From Gallionella sp. UBA4121 (lineage in GTDB: Bacteria; Pseudomonadota; Gammaproteobacteria; Burkholderiales; Gallionellaceae): DNA of 26,712 bases. A program made the position numbers and the translations under genes. The stretch is from contig DFWZ01000003.1 of the NCBI GenBank assembly GCA_002381565.1, positions 1 to 26,712 of the forward strand. The letters run 5' to 3'. The notes beneath the pieces are model-generated. The model was not told the origin of the DNA and searched no databases. It was given only the letters and a program-made list of their open reading frames with translations. Below are positions 17,163-23,274 of the stretch, piece by piece (positions within the stretch are counted from its first letter, which is position 1; each line of letters begins with the position of its first letter).

Positions 17163-17328
17163 CACGAATTGGTTTTAGCAGGGATTTTGCCCAACGGGCA
17201 AAAACTCGCAAAAATACGAAATGGGGTTGGCAGGCATTTCGCTGTAAGGCGAAAGCTCGCAAAAACACGAGACGTGGATTTTCGAGTTGATGTTCACCGA
17301 ACATCGTCCCTGCTAAATCTGATTCGTG
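17163..17328 (+). other. 166-bp multi-hairpin inverted-repeat element (possible structured RNA)
   Basis: Outer arms pair CACGAAT (17163-17169) with ATTCGTG (17322-17328), then across a symmetric 4x4 internal loop pair TTTAGCAGGGA (17174-17184) with TCCCTGCTAAA (17307-17317). Inside lie TTTTGCCC-AAC-GGGCAAAA (17185-17203), TTTCGC-N6-GCGAAA (17237-17254), CTCG-N8-CGAG (17256-17271) and GATGTTC-ACC-GAACATC (17289-17305). The first and last hairpins abut the closing helix directly, as in a multibranch junction. A 17-nt direct repeat (15 of 17 identical) occurs at 17203-17219 and 17254-17270. An alternative helix, CGAAAT (17217-17222) with ATTTCG (17236-17241), would compete with the second hairpin. 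It could be a 5' leader element of the next gene, an independent small RNA, or a MITE-like DNA repeat; I see no target-site duplication. I do not recognise a named RNA family. Confidence 0.5.
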
Positions 17329-17359
17329 AGCAATAGATTTTTATAATTAAGGAAATAAA

Positions 17360-17587
17360 ATGAATAAGCAGGATGTTGAATTGTTGAGTGAAGAAGTCGA
17401 AATGCTGATGCAGGAGCGTGCGATGTTATTGAACGTGGTGGGTGCGGCGGCTGTGCTGATTTCTCATGCCACGGTACAGAACCTGCCTGAAGAAGTCGTG
17501 GATGCCGCAGAAAAGCTGTCGAAGGCGCTCAATGCATTGCGCGAAGAGACCTTGCAGGATGCGCTGGATGCGGTGCAGGTAGCATAG
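17360..17587 (+). CDS. Small hypothetical protein (75 aa), helical
   Basis: This 75-residue acidic protein begins MNKQDVELLSEEVEMLMQER and is predicted by eye to be two or three helices with heptad-like Leu/Glu spacing, a central small hydrophobic stretch (NVVGAAAVLISHA) and an amphipathic C-terminal helix. There is no signal peptide and the central segment is too short and polar-flanked to be a confident membrane helix. AAGGA precedes the ATG by 6 nt. I do not recognise the family. It directly follows the multi-hairpin element, whose structure could regulate it, and converges with the ParA gene 22 bp downstream. A TATAAT at 17342-17347 is too close to the ATG to be a normal promoter. Confidence 0.7.
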   Translation: MNKQDVELLSEEVEMLMQERAMLLNVVGAAAVLISHATVQNLPEEVVDAAEKLSKALNALREETLQDALDAVQVA

Positions 17588-17609
17588 GCGCAGATTTTTT
17601 GAGTTTTGC

Positions 17610-18224
17610 CTAGTCTTTTTCCAGCCAGTTCAGCATGAAGTCCCATTGTTCAAGCTCGCGGAAGGCCAGGTGTGGCGGCAGGTCGAACAGGGACTTACCC
17701 TCGAAGGCGGCATTCACATACACCTGTGTTTCGCGCAGGTAAGCCAGTATGGGCAGATCCGAATCGGCAAGGAAGTTTTCCAGTGCCAGCGCTGCGCGGG
17801 TGCGTGCATTCATGCGCATGCCGACAACGCCGATCTGGCATTTGCCATTGCGAACCTCTTTTTCCCCGGCCAGTATTTGCAGAAAATCGCGGCTGGCGCT
17901 CAGGTCGAACAATGAGGGTGAGATGGGCACGACGATTTTTTTTGCCAGCCTGATGGCATGGGCAAGGTTCTTGCCATGCAATCCGGCGGGTGAGTCAATC
18001 ACCAGGCTGTCGATGAGGCAGCCTTCGCCTTTTACTGATTCGAGCGTTGCGATCTCCGGCAAATCTTTGGGGCGGGTGGCGAGCCAAAGGGCGGCGGATT
18101 TTTGCCTGTCCAGATCGAGCATCGCGACGCGCTGGCCCTGGTTGGCCAGGTAGCCCGCGATGTTCACCGACAGCGTGGTTTTGCCGCTGCCGCCCTTCGG
18201 GTTTGCAATCAGTATGGTTTTCAT
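17610..18224 (-). CDS. Orphan ParA-family ATPase
   Basis: This 204-residue ParA/MinD-type P-loop ATPase carries the deviant Walker A KGGSGKTT (10-17), including the signature Lys10. It is followed by VAMLDLDRQKSAALWLATRP (Walker A' type), a VIDSPAG segment (Walker B position) and IVVPISPSLFDL. It has no N-terminal DNA-binding domain, so it belongs to the short ParA class used for plasmid partition or for positioning cellular cargo. No ParB or parS-like partner is seen next to it, hence 'orphan'. Cargo unknown. The start at 18224 is fixed by homology; a much longer upstream frame only shadows yebC. It is divergent from yebC. Confidence 0.9.
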   Translation of the reverse strand: MKTILIANPKGGSGKTTLSVNIAGYLANQGQRVAMLDLDRQKSAALWLATRPKDLPEIATLESVKGEGCLIDSLVIDSPAGLHGKNLAHAIRLAKKIVVPISPSLFDLSASRDFLQILAGEKEVRNGKCQIGVVGMRMNARTRAALALENFLADSDLPILAYLRETQVYVNAAFEGKSLFDLPPHLAFRELEQWDFMLNWLEKD

Positions 18225-18267
18225 CTGGCTCTTATCTGAATTTACTTGCGACCGCCCGGCAGCGATA

Positions 18268-18308
18268 CCAATACGCTGAGTGTTCGTATTTGCAATGGCT
18301 TGTATTGG
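18268..18308. promoter_or_regulatory. CCAATAC/GTATTGG inverted repeat between parA and yebC
   Basis: The 135-bp divergent gap holds CCAATAC (18268-18274) and its exact complement GTATTGG (18302-18308), 27 bp apart. The arm spacing (34 bp start to start, about three helical turns) would suit a dimeric regulator bound across both promoters, possibly ParA-related. Two 7-bp arms can also arise by chance. Confidence 0.25.
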
Positions 18309-18359
18309 GTTAATGAGGTGGAAATGATAACATCGCCCGATAACTATTTGGAGAACACC

Positions 18360-19085
18360 ATGGCAGGTCATAGCAAGTGGGCAAATATTCAACACCGCAA
18401 GGGCAAGCAGGATGCCAAACGCGGCAAGACTTTCACCCGGCTGATCAAGGAAATCACGGTGGCGGCGCGCATGGGCGGCAGCGATCCTGACGGCAATCCG
18501 CGTCTGCGTCTGGCGATGGACAAGGCGTACTCCAACAACATGCCCAAGGATAACGTCGAGCGCGCCATCAAGCGCGGCAGCGGCGAACTGGAGGGAGTGC
18601 ACTATCTGGAAATACGCTACGAAGGCTACGGTATCAACGGCGCGGCGGTGATGGTGGACTGCATGACCGACAACAAGACGCGCACGGTGGCGGACGTGCG
18701 CCATGCCTTCACCAAATACGGCGGCAACCTCGGTACGGACGGGTCGGTGGCATTCATGTTCAGCCACTGCGGACAGATGATTTTCGCGCCGGGCACGGAT
18801 GAAAACGGCCTGATGGAAGTGGCTCTGGATGCGGGTGCGGAAGATATTTCGACCAATGATGACGGGAGCATCGAGGTCATTACTGCGCCGAACGATTTTA
18901 TTCACGTCAAGCAGGCGCTGGAAACCGCCGGCTACAAGCCGGAATTCGGCGAGGTCATCATGAAGCCCGCCAACGAAGTGATTTTCACCGGTGAGGATGG
19001 CGTGAAGATGCAGAAACTGCTCGATGCGCTGGAAGACCTGGATGACGTGCAGGAAGTCTATACGACTGCGGTGATAGAGGATTGA
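18360..19085 (+). CDS. yebC: YebC/PmpR-family protein
   Basis: A 241-residue member of the YebC/PmpR/TACO1 family (E. coli 246). It opens with the highly conserved MAGHSKWANIQHRKGKQDAK and shows the expected GGSDPDGNPRLRLA, NMPKDNVERAIKRG and EGYGINGAAVMVDC segments. These proteins were annotated as transcription regulators; recent work on the family points to a role in translation of difficult sequences such as polyproline. The ATG at 18360 has GGAG 6 nt upstream. The last codons (IED-stop) already belong to the heptamer repeat that follows. Proximity to ruvCAB is the common proteobacterial arrangement. Confidence 0.96.
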   Translation: MAGHSKWANIQHRKGKQDAKRGKTFTRLIKEITVAARMGGSDPDGNPRLRLAMDKAYSNNMPKDNVERAIKRGSGELEGVHYLEIRYEGYGINGAAVMVDCMTDNKTRTVADVRHAFTKYGGNLGTDGSVAFMFSHCGQMIFAPGTDENGLMEVALDAGAEDISTNDDGSIEVITAPNDFIHVKQALETAGYKPEFGEVIMKPANEVIFTGEDGVKMQKLLDALEDLDDVQEVYTTAVIED

Positions 19086-19221
19086 GGATTGTGGATCTAG
19101 GATTGAACTGCAGGATTGAGGATCAAGGATCGAGGATGGAGGGGTAAAGCCCTCTGCTCGCCATGTCCGCATCACACTCCTCAATCCTCAATCCTCCACT
19201 CCTCGCTACGCTCTCCTCAAT
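19074..19221. repeat. Inverted arrays of a degenerate heptamer (ATTGAGG)
   Basis: From 19074 to 19142 the DNA is almost wholly built of 7-bp units related to ATTGAGG (ATTGAGG, ATTGTGG, ATCTAGG, ATCAAGG, ATCGAGG, ATGGAGG), about ten in a row with one 6-bp unit. From 19179 to 19221 the complement CCTCAAT recurs (CCTCAAT twice, then degenerate units, then CCTCAAT). The two arrays are inverted and separated by about 36 bp, so a long imperfect hairpin is possible. The left array overlaps the end of yebC. The right edge meets exactly the first ruvC-like repeat at 19223. It may terminate yebC transcription. Confidence 0.75.
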
Positions 19222-19336
19222 CCGGATATTAGGCATTGATCCCAGCCTACGAATTACCGGCTTTAGCTCAGGCAGCTGTAGCGCCGCCTTCGCAGAAACC
19301 CGTCACCGGAACTTTGGATCGGAGTTTTTGGCATGA
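19163..19336 (+). CDS. Small ORF carrying a RuvC N-terminal segment (copy 1)
   Basis: Frame from an ATG at 19163 to a TGA at 19336, 57 residues. The first 20 residues are read from the inverted heptamer array. Then comes RILGIDPSLRITGF, a copy of the RuvC N-terminus, then a non-RuvC tail starting SSG and containing AAFAETRH. Its TGA overlaps the ATG of the next small ORF by 4 bp. No Shine-Dalgarno site is clear before 19163, so translation is doubtful. It may be a decayed duplication rather than a gene. Confidence 0.35.
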   Translation: MSASHSSILNPPLLATLSSIRILGIDPSLRITGFSSGSCSAAFAETRHRNFGSEFLA

Positions 19337-19502
19337 CTGTGCGAATATTAGGGATTGATCCGGGGCTGAGAGTGACGGGTTTTAGCTCAGGCTGCTGGGA
19401 CGCCGCCTTCGCAAGAACCCTTCATCAATACTTTGAGTTGAGGTGTGCCTCGTGACCGTGCGGATCTTGGGTATAGATCCTGGTTTACGCATTACCGGGT
19501 TC
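19223..19502 (+). repeat. 119-bp tandem repeat of the ruvC 5' end
   Basis: Three copies start at 19223, 19342 and 19461, exactly 119 bp apart; the third is the real ruvC and is partial. Each starts with 14 codons for RILGIDP(G/S)LR(I/V)TGF. The first two continue with a shared tail of about 65-70 bp (TTTAGCTCAGGC, then CGCCGCCTTCGCA). Comparing copy 2 with ruvC, 13 of the 14 codons differ and 12 of these differences are synonymous. For copy 1 against ruvC, 10 differ and 9 are synonymous. The tails share long nucleotide identities instead. Confidence 0.85.
19333..19455 (+). CDS. Small ORF carrying a RuvC N-terminal segment (copy 2), overlaps ruvC
   Basis: A 40-residue frame begins MTVRILGIDPGLRVTGF, virtually the N-terminus of RuvC. 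It then continues with a tail related to that of copy 1 (SSGCWDAAFARTLH...) and stops at TGA 19453-19455, overlapping the ruvC GTG by 4 bp. GGAG lies 8 nt before the ATG, so it is well placed for translation and could couple ribosomes into ruvC. It contains the first catalytic Asp but no other RuvC active-site residue, so it cannot be a nuclease. It is a leader ORF or a duplication scar. Confidence 0.5.
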   Translation: MTVRILGIDPGLRVTGFSSGCWDAAFARTLHQYFELRCAS

Positions 19503-19976
19503 GGGGTGATCGACCAGGATGGTCAGCAACTGCACTACGTTGCCAGCGGCTGCATCAAAACCCAGGCGGGCGAGTTGCCGGAACGGCTGAAGGCCATCTT
19601 GAATTCCTTAGGTGTGGTGATCGCCCAGCATAAGCCCGATCAGGTGGCGATAGAAAAAGTGTTCGTCAACGTCAATCCTCAGTCAACCTTGTTGCTGGGG
19701 CAGGCGCGAGGGGCTGCAATTTGCGCGGCGGTGCTGGCCGATCTGCCGGTGGGCGAATATACCGCGTTGCAAGTCAAGCAGGCAGTGGTCGGTAACGGCC
19801 ATGCCGAAAAGGAACAGGTGCAACTGATGGTGCAACGCCTGCTGAAATTGTCCGGCACGCCCAGTCCCGATGCGGCAGATGCACTGGCCTGTGCGATATG
19901 TCATGCGCACGGAGGGCAGGGGCTGGGTGCGCTGGCAACCCGCGGCTTCCGGGTTCGTGGCGGCAGGTTGGTCTGA
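19452..19976 (+). CDS. ruvC: Holliday junction resolvase RuvC
   Basis: Endonuclease that cuts Holliday junctions during recombinational repair, working with RuvAB. The GTG at 19452 is preferred over the GTG at 19443: it has GAGG 8 nt upstream and gives MTVRILGIDPGLRITGF and 174 residues (E. coli 173). The four catalytic acids are in place: Asp9, Glu68 (VAIEKVFV), Asp140 and Asp143 (SPDAADALA). The gene is intact despite the duplicated copies of its 5' end lying upstream. The start overlaps the TGA of the preceding small ORF by 4 bp. ruvA follows after 30 bp, consistent with a ruvCAB operon. Confidence 0.96.
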   Translation: MTVRILGIDPGLRITGFGVIDQDGQQLHYVASGCIKTQAGELPERLKAILNSLGVVIAQHKPDQVAIEKVFVNVNPQSTLLLGQARGAAICAAVLADLPVGEYTALQVKQAVVGNGHAEKEQVQLMVQRLLKLSGTPSPDAADALACAICHAHGGQGLGALATRGFRVRGGRLV

Positions 19977-20006
19977 TGAATGCAGTTTTGATAAAGGTGT
20001 ATTGAA

Positions 20007-20591
20007 ATGATAGGTCGTTTAAGCGGGATTTTGCTGGAAAAGAATCCGCCGCAAATTTTGCTGGATGTACAGGGGGTAGGTTACGAACTGGAGGTGCCGA
20101 TGAGCACGTTCTATAACCTGCCGGCACTTCACGACAAAGTCGTGTTGCACACGCAACTGATCGTACGTGAAGACGCGCATCTGCTGTATGGTTTCGGCAC
20201 AAACGATGAGCGCATCGCGTTCCGCCTGCTGCTCAAAATCAGCGGTGTCGGACCCAAGCTGGCGCTGTCGGTGCTGTCGGGTTTGAGCCTGAACGATCTG
20301 GCAGAAGCGGTGGCGAACAAGGAAGCCGGACGCTTGACCAAAATTCCCGGGGTGGGCAAGAAGACCGCCGAGCGCTTGCTGCTGGAATTGCAGGGTAAAT
20401 TTACAGTGACCGGAACGGCGTCTGCGGCGGAAGGTGCCGCCCGCTCAACAAATGGCACTGACATCATAAACGCGTTGCAGGCGCTGGGTTACAACGACAA
20501 GGAAGCAGACTGGGCAGCGAAGCAGTTGCCTGGCGACGTTGGCGTATCGGACGGCATACGCCAGGCGCTTAAGTTATTATCCAAAGCATGA
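20007..20591 (+). CDS. ruvA: Holliday junction DNA helicase subunit RuvA
   Basis: A 194-residue protein that binds the four-way junction as a tetramer and loads RuvB. The N-terminal OB domain starts MIGRLSGILLEKNPPQILLD with the usual GVGYELEVP. The helix-hairpin-helix motifs appear as ISGVGPKLALSVLSG and IPGVGKKTAERLLLEL (about 70-135). A flexible linker follows, then the C-terminal RuvB-contact domain (INALQALGYNDKEADWAAKQL). Its TGA overlaps the ruvB ATG by 4 bp. Confidence 0.97.
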   Translation: MIGRLSGILLEKNPPQILLDVQGVGYELEVPMSTFYNLPALHDKVVLHTQLIVREDAHLLYGFGTNDERIAFRLLLKISGVGPKLALSVLSGLSLNDLAEAVANKEAGRLTKIPGVGKKTAERLLLELQGKFTVTGTASAAEGAARSTNGTDIINALQALGYNDKEADWAAKQLPGDVGVSDGIRQALKLLSKA

Positions 20592-21643
20592 TCCATAGCG
20601 ATAACCTCACCACCGAGCCGCGTCTGACCACCCCCGCCGTGGCATCCCGTCAGGAGGAAGCGCTGGAACGCGCGCTGCGTCCCAAACAGCTCGATGAGTA
20701 TGTGGGGCAGGAAAAAATACGCGAGCAGCTGGAAATCTTCATTCAGGCGGCGAAGCAGCGCCAGGAGCCGCTTGACCATGTGTTGTTGTTCGGCCCGCCG
20801 GGCTTAGGCAAAACCACGCTGGCGCAGATCATCGCCCGCGAGATGGGCGTGAATCTGCGTCACACTTCAGGCCCGGTGCTGGAGCGAGCGGGCGACCTTG
20901 CCGCGTTGCTGACCAACCTGGAGCCGAATGACGTGTTGTTCATCGACGAGATTCATCGTCTGTCGCCGGTGGTGGAGGAGATTCTCTATCCTGCGCTGGA
21001 GGATTATCAGATCGATATCATGATAGGCGAAGGGCCGGCTGCGCGATCGGTGAAGCTGGATTTGCCGCCGTTCACGCTGGTGGGGGCGACAACCCGCGCA
21101 GGCATGCTGACCAATCCGCTGCGCGACCGTTTCGGCATCGTTTCCCGCCTTGAGTTCTACACCCCGGAAGAATTGCAGCGCATCGTGATGCGCTCGTCAG
21201 GCTTGCTGGAAATGAATCTGTCGCATGACGGCGCGTTTGAAATCGCAAAACGTTCGCGCGGCACGCCGCGTATCGCCAACCGGCTGCTGCGCCGGGTGCG
21301 CGACTACGCCGATGTGAAGGCGGCAGGAGATGCGACGCGCAGTGTGGCGGATGCGGCGCTGACCATGCTGGATGTGGATTCGCAAGGTCTGGATGTGATG
21401 GACAGAAAGCTGCTGTTGACCATCATCGAAAAATTCGCAGGCGGGCCGGTCGGCGTGGATAATCTCGCGGCAGCGATCGGTGAGGAGCGCGACACCATAG
21501 AGGATGTGCTCGAACCCTATCTGATCCAGCAGGGTTATCTGCAACGCACCCCGCGCGGCCGCATGGCGACTGCAAATGCCTACCTTCATTTCGGACTGAC
21601 CGTGGCGAGTCATCTGGGAGTTGAGGATTTGCCCGATGAGTAA
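20588..21643 (+). CDS. ruvB: Holliday junction branch migration ATPase RuvB
   Basis: A 351-residue AAA+ motor that drives branch migration. Visible motifs: Walker A GPPGLGKTTLA, Walker B LFIDEIHRL, sensor 1 GATTRAGML, arginine-finger region (LTNPLRDRFGI) and sensor 2 GTPRIANRLLRRVRDYA. The C-terminal winged helix follows (IEKFAGGPVGVDNLAAA...YLQRTPRGR). The start overlaps ruvA by 4 bp and the stop overlaps the ybgC start by 8 bp, so all three are translationally coupled. Confidence 0.98.
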   Translation: MIHSDNLTTEPRLTTPAVASRQEEALERALRPKQLDEYVGQEKIREQLEIFIQAAKQRQEPLDHVLLFGPPGLGKTTLAQIIAREMGVNLRHTSGPVLERAGDLAALLTNLEPNDVLFIDEIHRLSPVVEEILYPALEDYQIDIMIGEGPAARSVKLDLPPFTLVGATTRAGMLTNPLRDRFGIVSRLEFYTPEELQRIVMRSSGLLEMNLSHDGAFEIAKRSRGTPRIANRLLRRVRDYADVKAAGDATRSVADAALTMLDVDSQGLDVMDRKLLLTIIEKFAGGPVGVDNLAAAIGEERDTIEDVLEPYLIQQGYLQRTPRGRMATANAYLHFGLTVASHLGVEDLPDE

Positions 21644-22043
21644 GCACAAGATTTTTACCTGGCCGGTACGTGTGTATTTTCAGGATACGGATGCGGGCGG
21701 CGTGGTTTATCATGCCAGCTACGTGAACTTTATGGAGCGCGCACGGACTGAGTGGCTGCGCACGCATGGTTACAGTAATGCCGGGATGATGCAGGAACTC
21801 GGCGTGATGTTTGTGGTGCGTTCGATGAAACTGGATTATTTAAGGCCGGCGCTGCTCGATGATATGCTCGACGTCACGGCGCAGATTGCGGAAGTCGGGC
21901 GTTCGCGCCTCACGCTGATGCAGACCGTCAGGCGTGAAGAAGAGTTGCTGACGACAGGGGAAGTGCATCTGGTGTGCGTCTCAAAGGAGACATTCAAGCC
22001 GGTCAGCGTGCCGGAAGCGCTGCGCTCGCAGTGGAAGGTTTAA
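21636..22043 (+). CDS. ybgC: Tol-Pal-associated acyl-CoA thioesterase YbgC
   Basis: A 135-residue hotdog-fold thioesterase. The family motif QDTDAGGVVYHASYVNFMERARTEWLR region carries the catalytic Asp. YbgC acts on short or acyl-carrier-bound thioesters at the inner face of the membrane and is regularly linked to tol-pal. The ATG at 21636 lies inside the ruvB stop region (8-bp overlap) and gives the expected N-terminus MSKHKIFTWPVRVYFQDTD. A start at 21621 would overlap ruvB more. A terminator-like hairpin follows, so this gene is read with ruvAB rather than with tolQ, unlike in E. coli. Confidence 0.93.
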   Translation: MSKHKIFTWPVRVYFQDTDAGGVVYHASYVNFMERARTEWLRTHGYSNAGMMQELGVMFVVRSMKLDYLRPALLDDMLDVTAQIAEVGRSRLTLMQTVRREEELLTTGEVHLVCVSKETFKPVSVPEALRSQWKV

Positions 22044-22064
22044 GACGTTTGGCTCAGGGTATTG

Positions 22065-22090
22065 TCCCTCGCGTTGCGGGGGAATTTTTT
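22065..22090 (+). terminator. Intrinsic terminator after ybgC
   Basis: An 8-bp stem (TCCCTCGC / GCGGGGGA with one G-T wobble) and a 3-nt loop GTT are followed by AATTTTTT, 20 bp beyond the ybgC stop. This should end at least part of the ruvCAB-ybgC transcript before tolQ, implying a separate tol promoter or attenuated read-through. Confidence 0.65.
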
Positions 22091-22092
22091 GA

Positions 22093-22120
22093 CTGGATTT
22101 CCGCCGGTGCGGGAATGACG
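22093..22120. repeat. Degenerate dispersed palindrome (CTGGAT...GGGAATGACG type)
   Basis: The 28 bp resemble the widespread CTGGATTCCCGC...GCGGGAATGACG intergenic palindrome, related to dRS3-like ATTCCC/GGGAAT repeats, with the left ATTCCC arm mutated to ATTTCC. It sits between the ybgC terminator and the tolQ ribosome site and would be transcribed in the tolQ leader. Confidence 0.5.
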
Positions 22121-22139
22121 AATTTAGGAGCAGGTATTT

Positions 22140-22817
22140 ATGGAAGTTACGCAGGATTTGTCGTTTGTACATCTCATCAGCAATGCCAGCGTGCTGGTGC
22201 AATTGGTGCTGGGTTTGCTGCTGCTGGTGTCGATGATGTCGTGGTGGTACATCTTCCTCAAGTTGTTCGCGATACGCCGCGAAACCAGGCTGACGCACGA
22301 GTTCGAGGAAGCTTTCTGGCGCAATCCCAATCTGAATGAGGTTTACAAGTCGGTCAGCAATTCTGCGAGGGCCGATCAGGGCGCGCTGGAACGCATCTTC
22401 GCAGCCGGTTTTGTCGAGTTCGTGAAGCTTAAAAAACAGCATGGCGTCGATAGCAGTGCGGTGATGGACGGCACGCGCCGCGCGATGCGCGCCACCTACC
22501 AGCGGGAGATGGACAGGCTGGAAGCGCATCTGGCCTTTCTGGCATCTGTGGGTTCAGTCAGTCCGTATGTGGGCCTGTTCGGTACGGTGTGGGGCATCAT
22601 GAATGCGTTCAGGGGCCTTGCGAATGTAGGTCAGGCAACCCTCGCGCATGTGGCGCCCGGCATCGCCGAAGCGCTGGTCGCGACCGCAATGGGTTTGTTC
22701 GCAGCGATTCCGGCGGTGGTGGCCTATAACCGTTATGCGCATGCCATCGATCGCCTGGCCACGCGCTTCGAGAGCTTCACCGAGGAGTTTTCCAACGTAT
22801 TGCAGCGCCAGCCATGA
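22140..22817 (+). CDS. tolQ: Tol-Pal proton-motive-force channel subunit TolQ
   Basis: A 225-residue inner-membrane protein of the MotA/TolQ/ExbB family. Together with TolR it uses proton flow to energise TolA. Three membrane helices are visible: about 15-40 (LVQLVLGLLLLVSMMSWWYIFL-type), about 135-160 (SPYVGLFGTVWGIMNAF) and about 170-195 (EALVATAMGLFAAIPAVVAY). A large cytoplasmic loop lies between the first two. AGGAG precedes the ATG. It is the first gene of the tolQRAB-pal-cpoB cluster. Confidence 0.96.
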   Translation: MEVTQDLSFVHLISNASVLVQLVLGLLLLVSMMSWWYIFLKLFAIRRETRLTHEFEEAFWRNPNLNEVYKSVSNSARADQGALERIFAAGFVEFVKLKKQHGVDSSAVMDGTRRAMRATYQREMDRLEAHLAFLASVGSVSPYVGLFGTVWGIMNAFRGLANVGQATLAHVAPGIAEALVATAMGLFAAIPAVVAYNRYAHAIDRLATRFESFTEEFSNVLQRQP

Positions 22818-22848
22818 TAAAGAGTGAAGTGAGTTTCGAGGGGTGTTT

Positions 22849-23274
22849 ATGAGATCAGGCATGCGCAAGAAAAATCGCCTGATGAACGACATTAATGTCG
22901 TGCCGTACATCGACGTGATGCTGGTGCTGCTGGTGATCTTCATGGTGGCGGCGCCGATGATGAATCCCGGTCAGGTCGATCTGCCGCAGGTGAGTCAGTC
23001 GTCCGTGCCTTCCCCCGCGCCGCTGGAAGTCATCATCAAAAAAGACGGCTCGCTGGCCTTGCGCGACCATGCCAAGGGCGATGAGGAGACCCGCGTGTCG
23101 CGCGAGGAACTGGTCTCTATCCTGAAGTCCAGGCAGCAGATGCAGACGGAGCAGGCGGTGGTGATTTCCGCCGACAAGAGCGTGCGTTATGAGGAAGTCA
23201 TCAACGTGATGGATGTGCTGCAACAGCAACACATCAAAAAAGTGGGTCTGTTGACACAAGCACCGAAAAAATGA
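22849..23274 (+). CDS. tolR: Tol-Pal protein TolR
   Basis: A 141-residue ExbD/TolR protein with one membrane anchor. The anchor carries the functional aspartate in NVVPYIDVMLVLLVIFMV; this Asp takes part in proton translocation with TolQ. The periplasmic domain (about 60-141) ends KKVGLLTQAPKK. The ATG at 22849 is chosen because GAGGGG lies 5 nt before it; the GTG two codons earlier overlaps that ribosome site. The TGA overlaps the tolA ATG by 4 bp. Confidence 0.95.
   Translation: MRSGMRKKNRLMNDINVVPYIDVMLVLLVIFMVAAPMMNPGQVDLPQVSQSSVPSPAPLEVIIKKDGSLALRDHAKGDEETRVSREELVSILKSRQQMQTEQAVVISADKSVRYEEVINVMDVLQQQHIKKVGLLTQAPKK

Noticed and set aside
17185..17203. Hairpin TTTTGCCC/GGGCAAAA as the maeB terminator
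   Set aside because: It is followed by A residues, not T, on the plus strand; better read as part of the larger structured element.
17342..17347. TATAAT as promoter of the 75-aa gene
   Set aside because: It would place the transcript start about 6 nt before the ATG, inside or after the ribosome site, and there is no -35 at proper spacing.
19074..19221. Possible CRISPR array
   Set aside because: Units are 7 bp, contiguous and degenerate with no spacers, and no cas genes are present.
19262..19310. TTTAGCTCAGGC...CGCCGCCTTCGCA resembles the D-arm and anticodon region of a tRNA
   Set aside because: No acceptor stem, no T-arm (GGTTCRAAT) and the anticodon stem does not pair; the segment is the shared tail of the 119-bp repeat and stays in an open frame.
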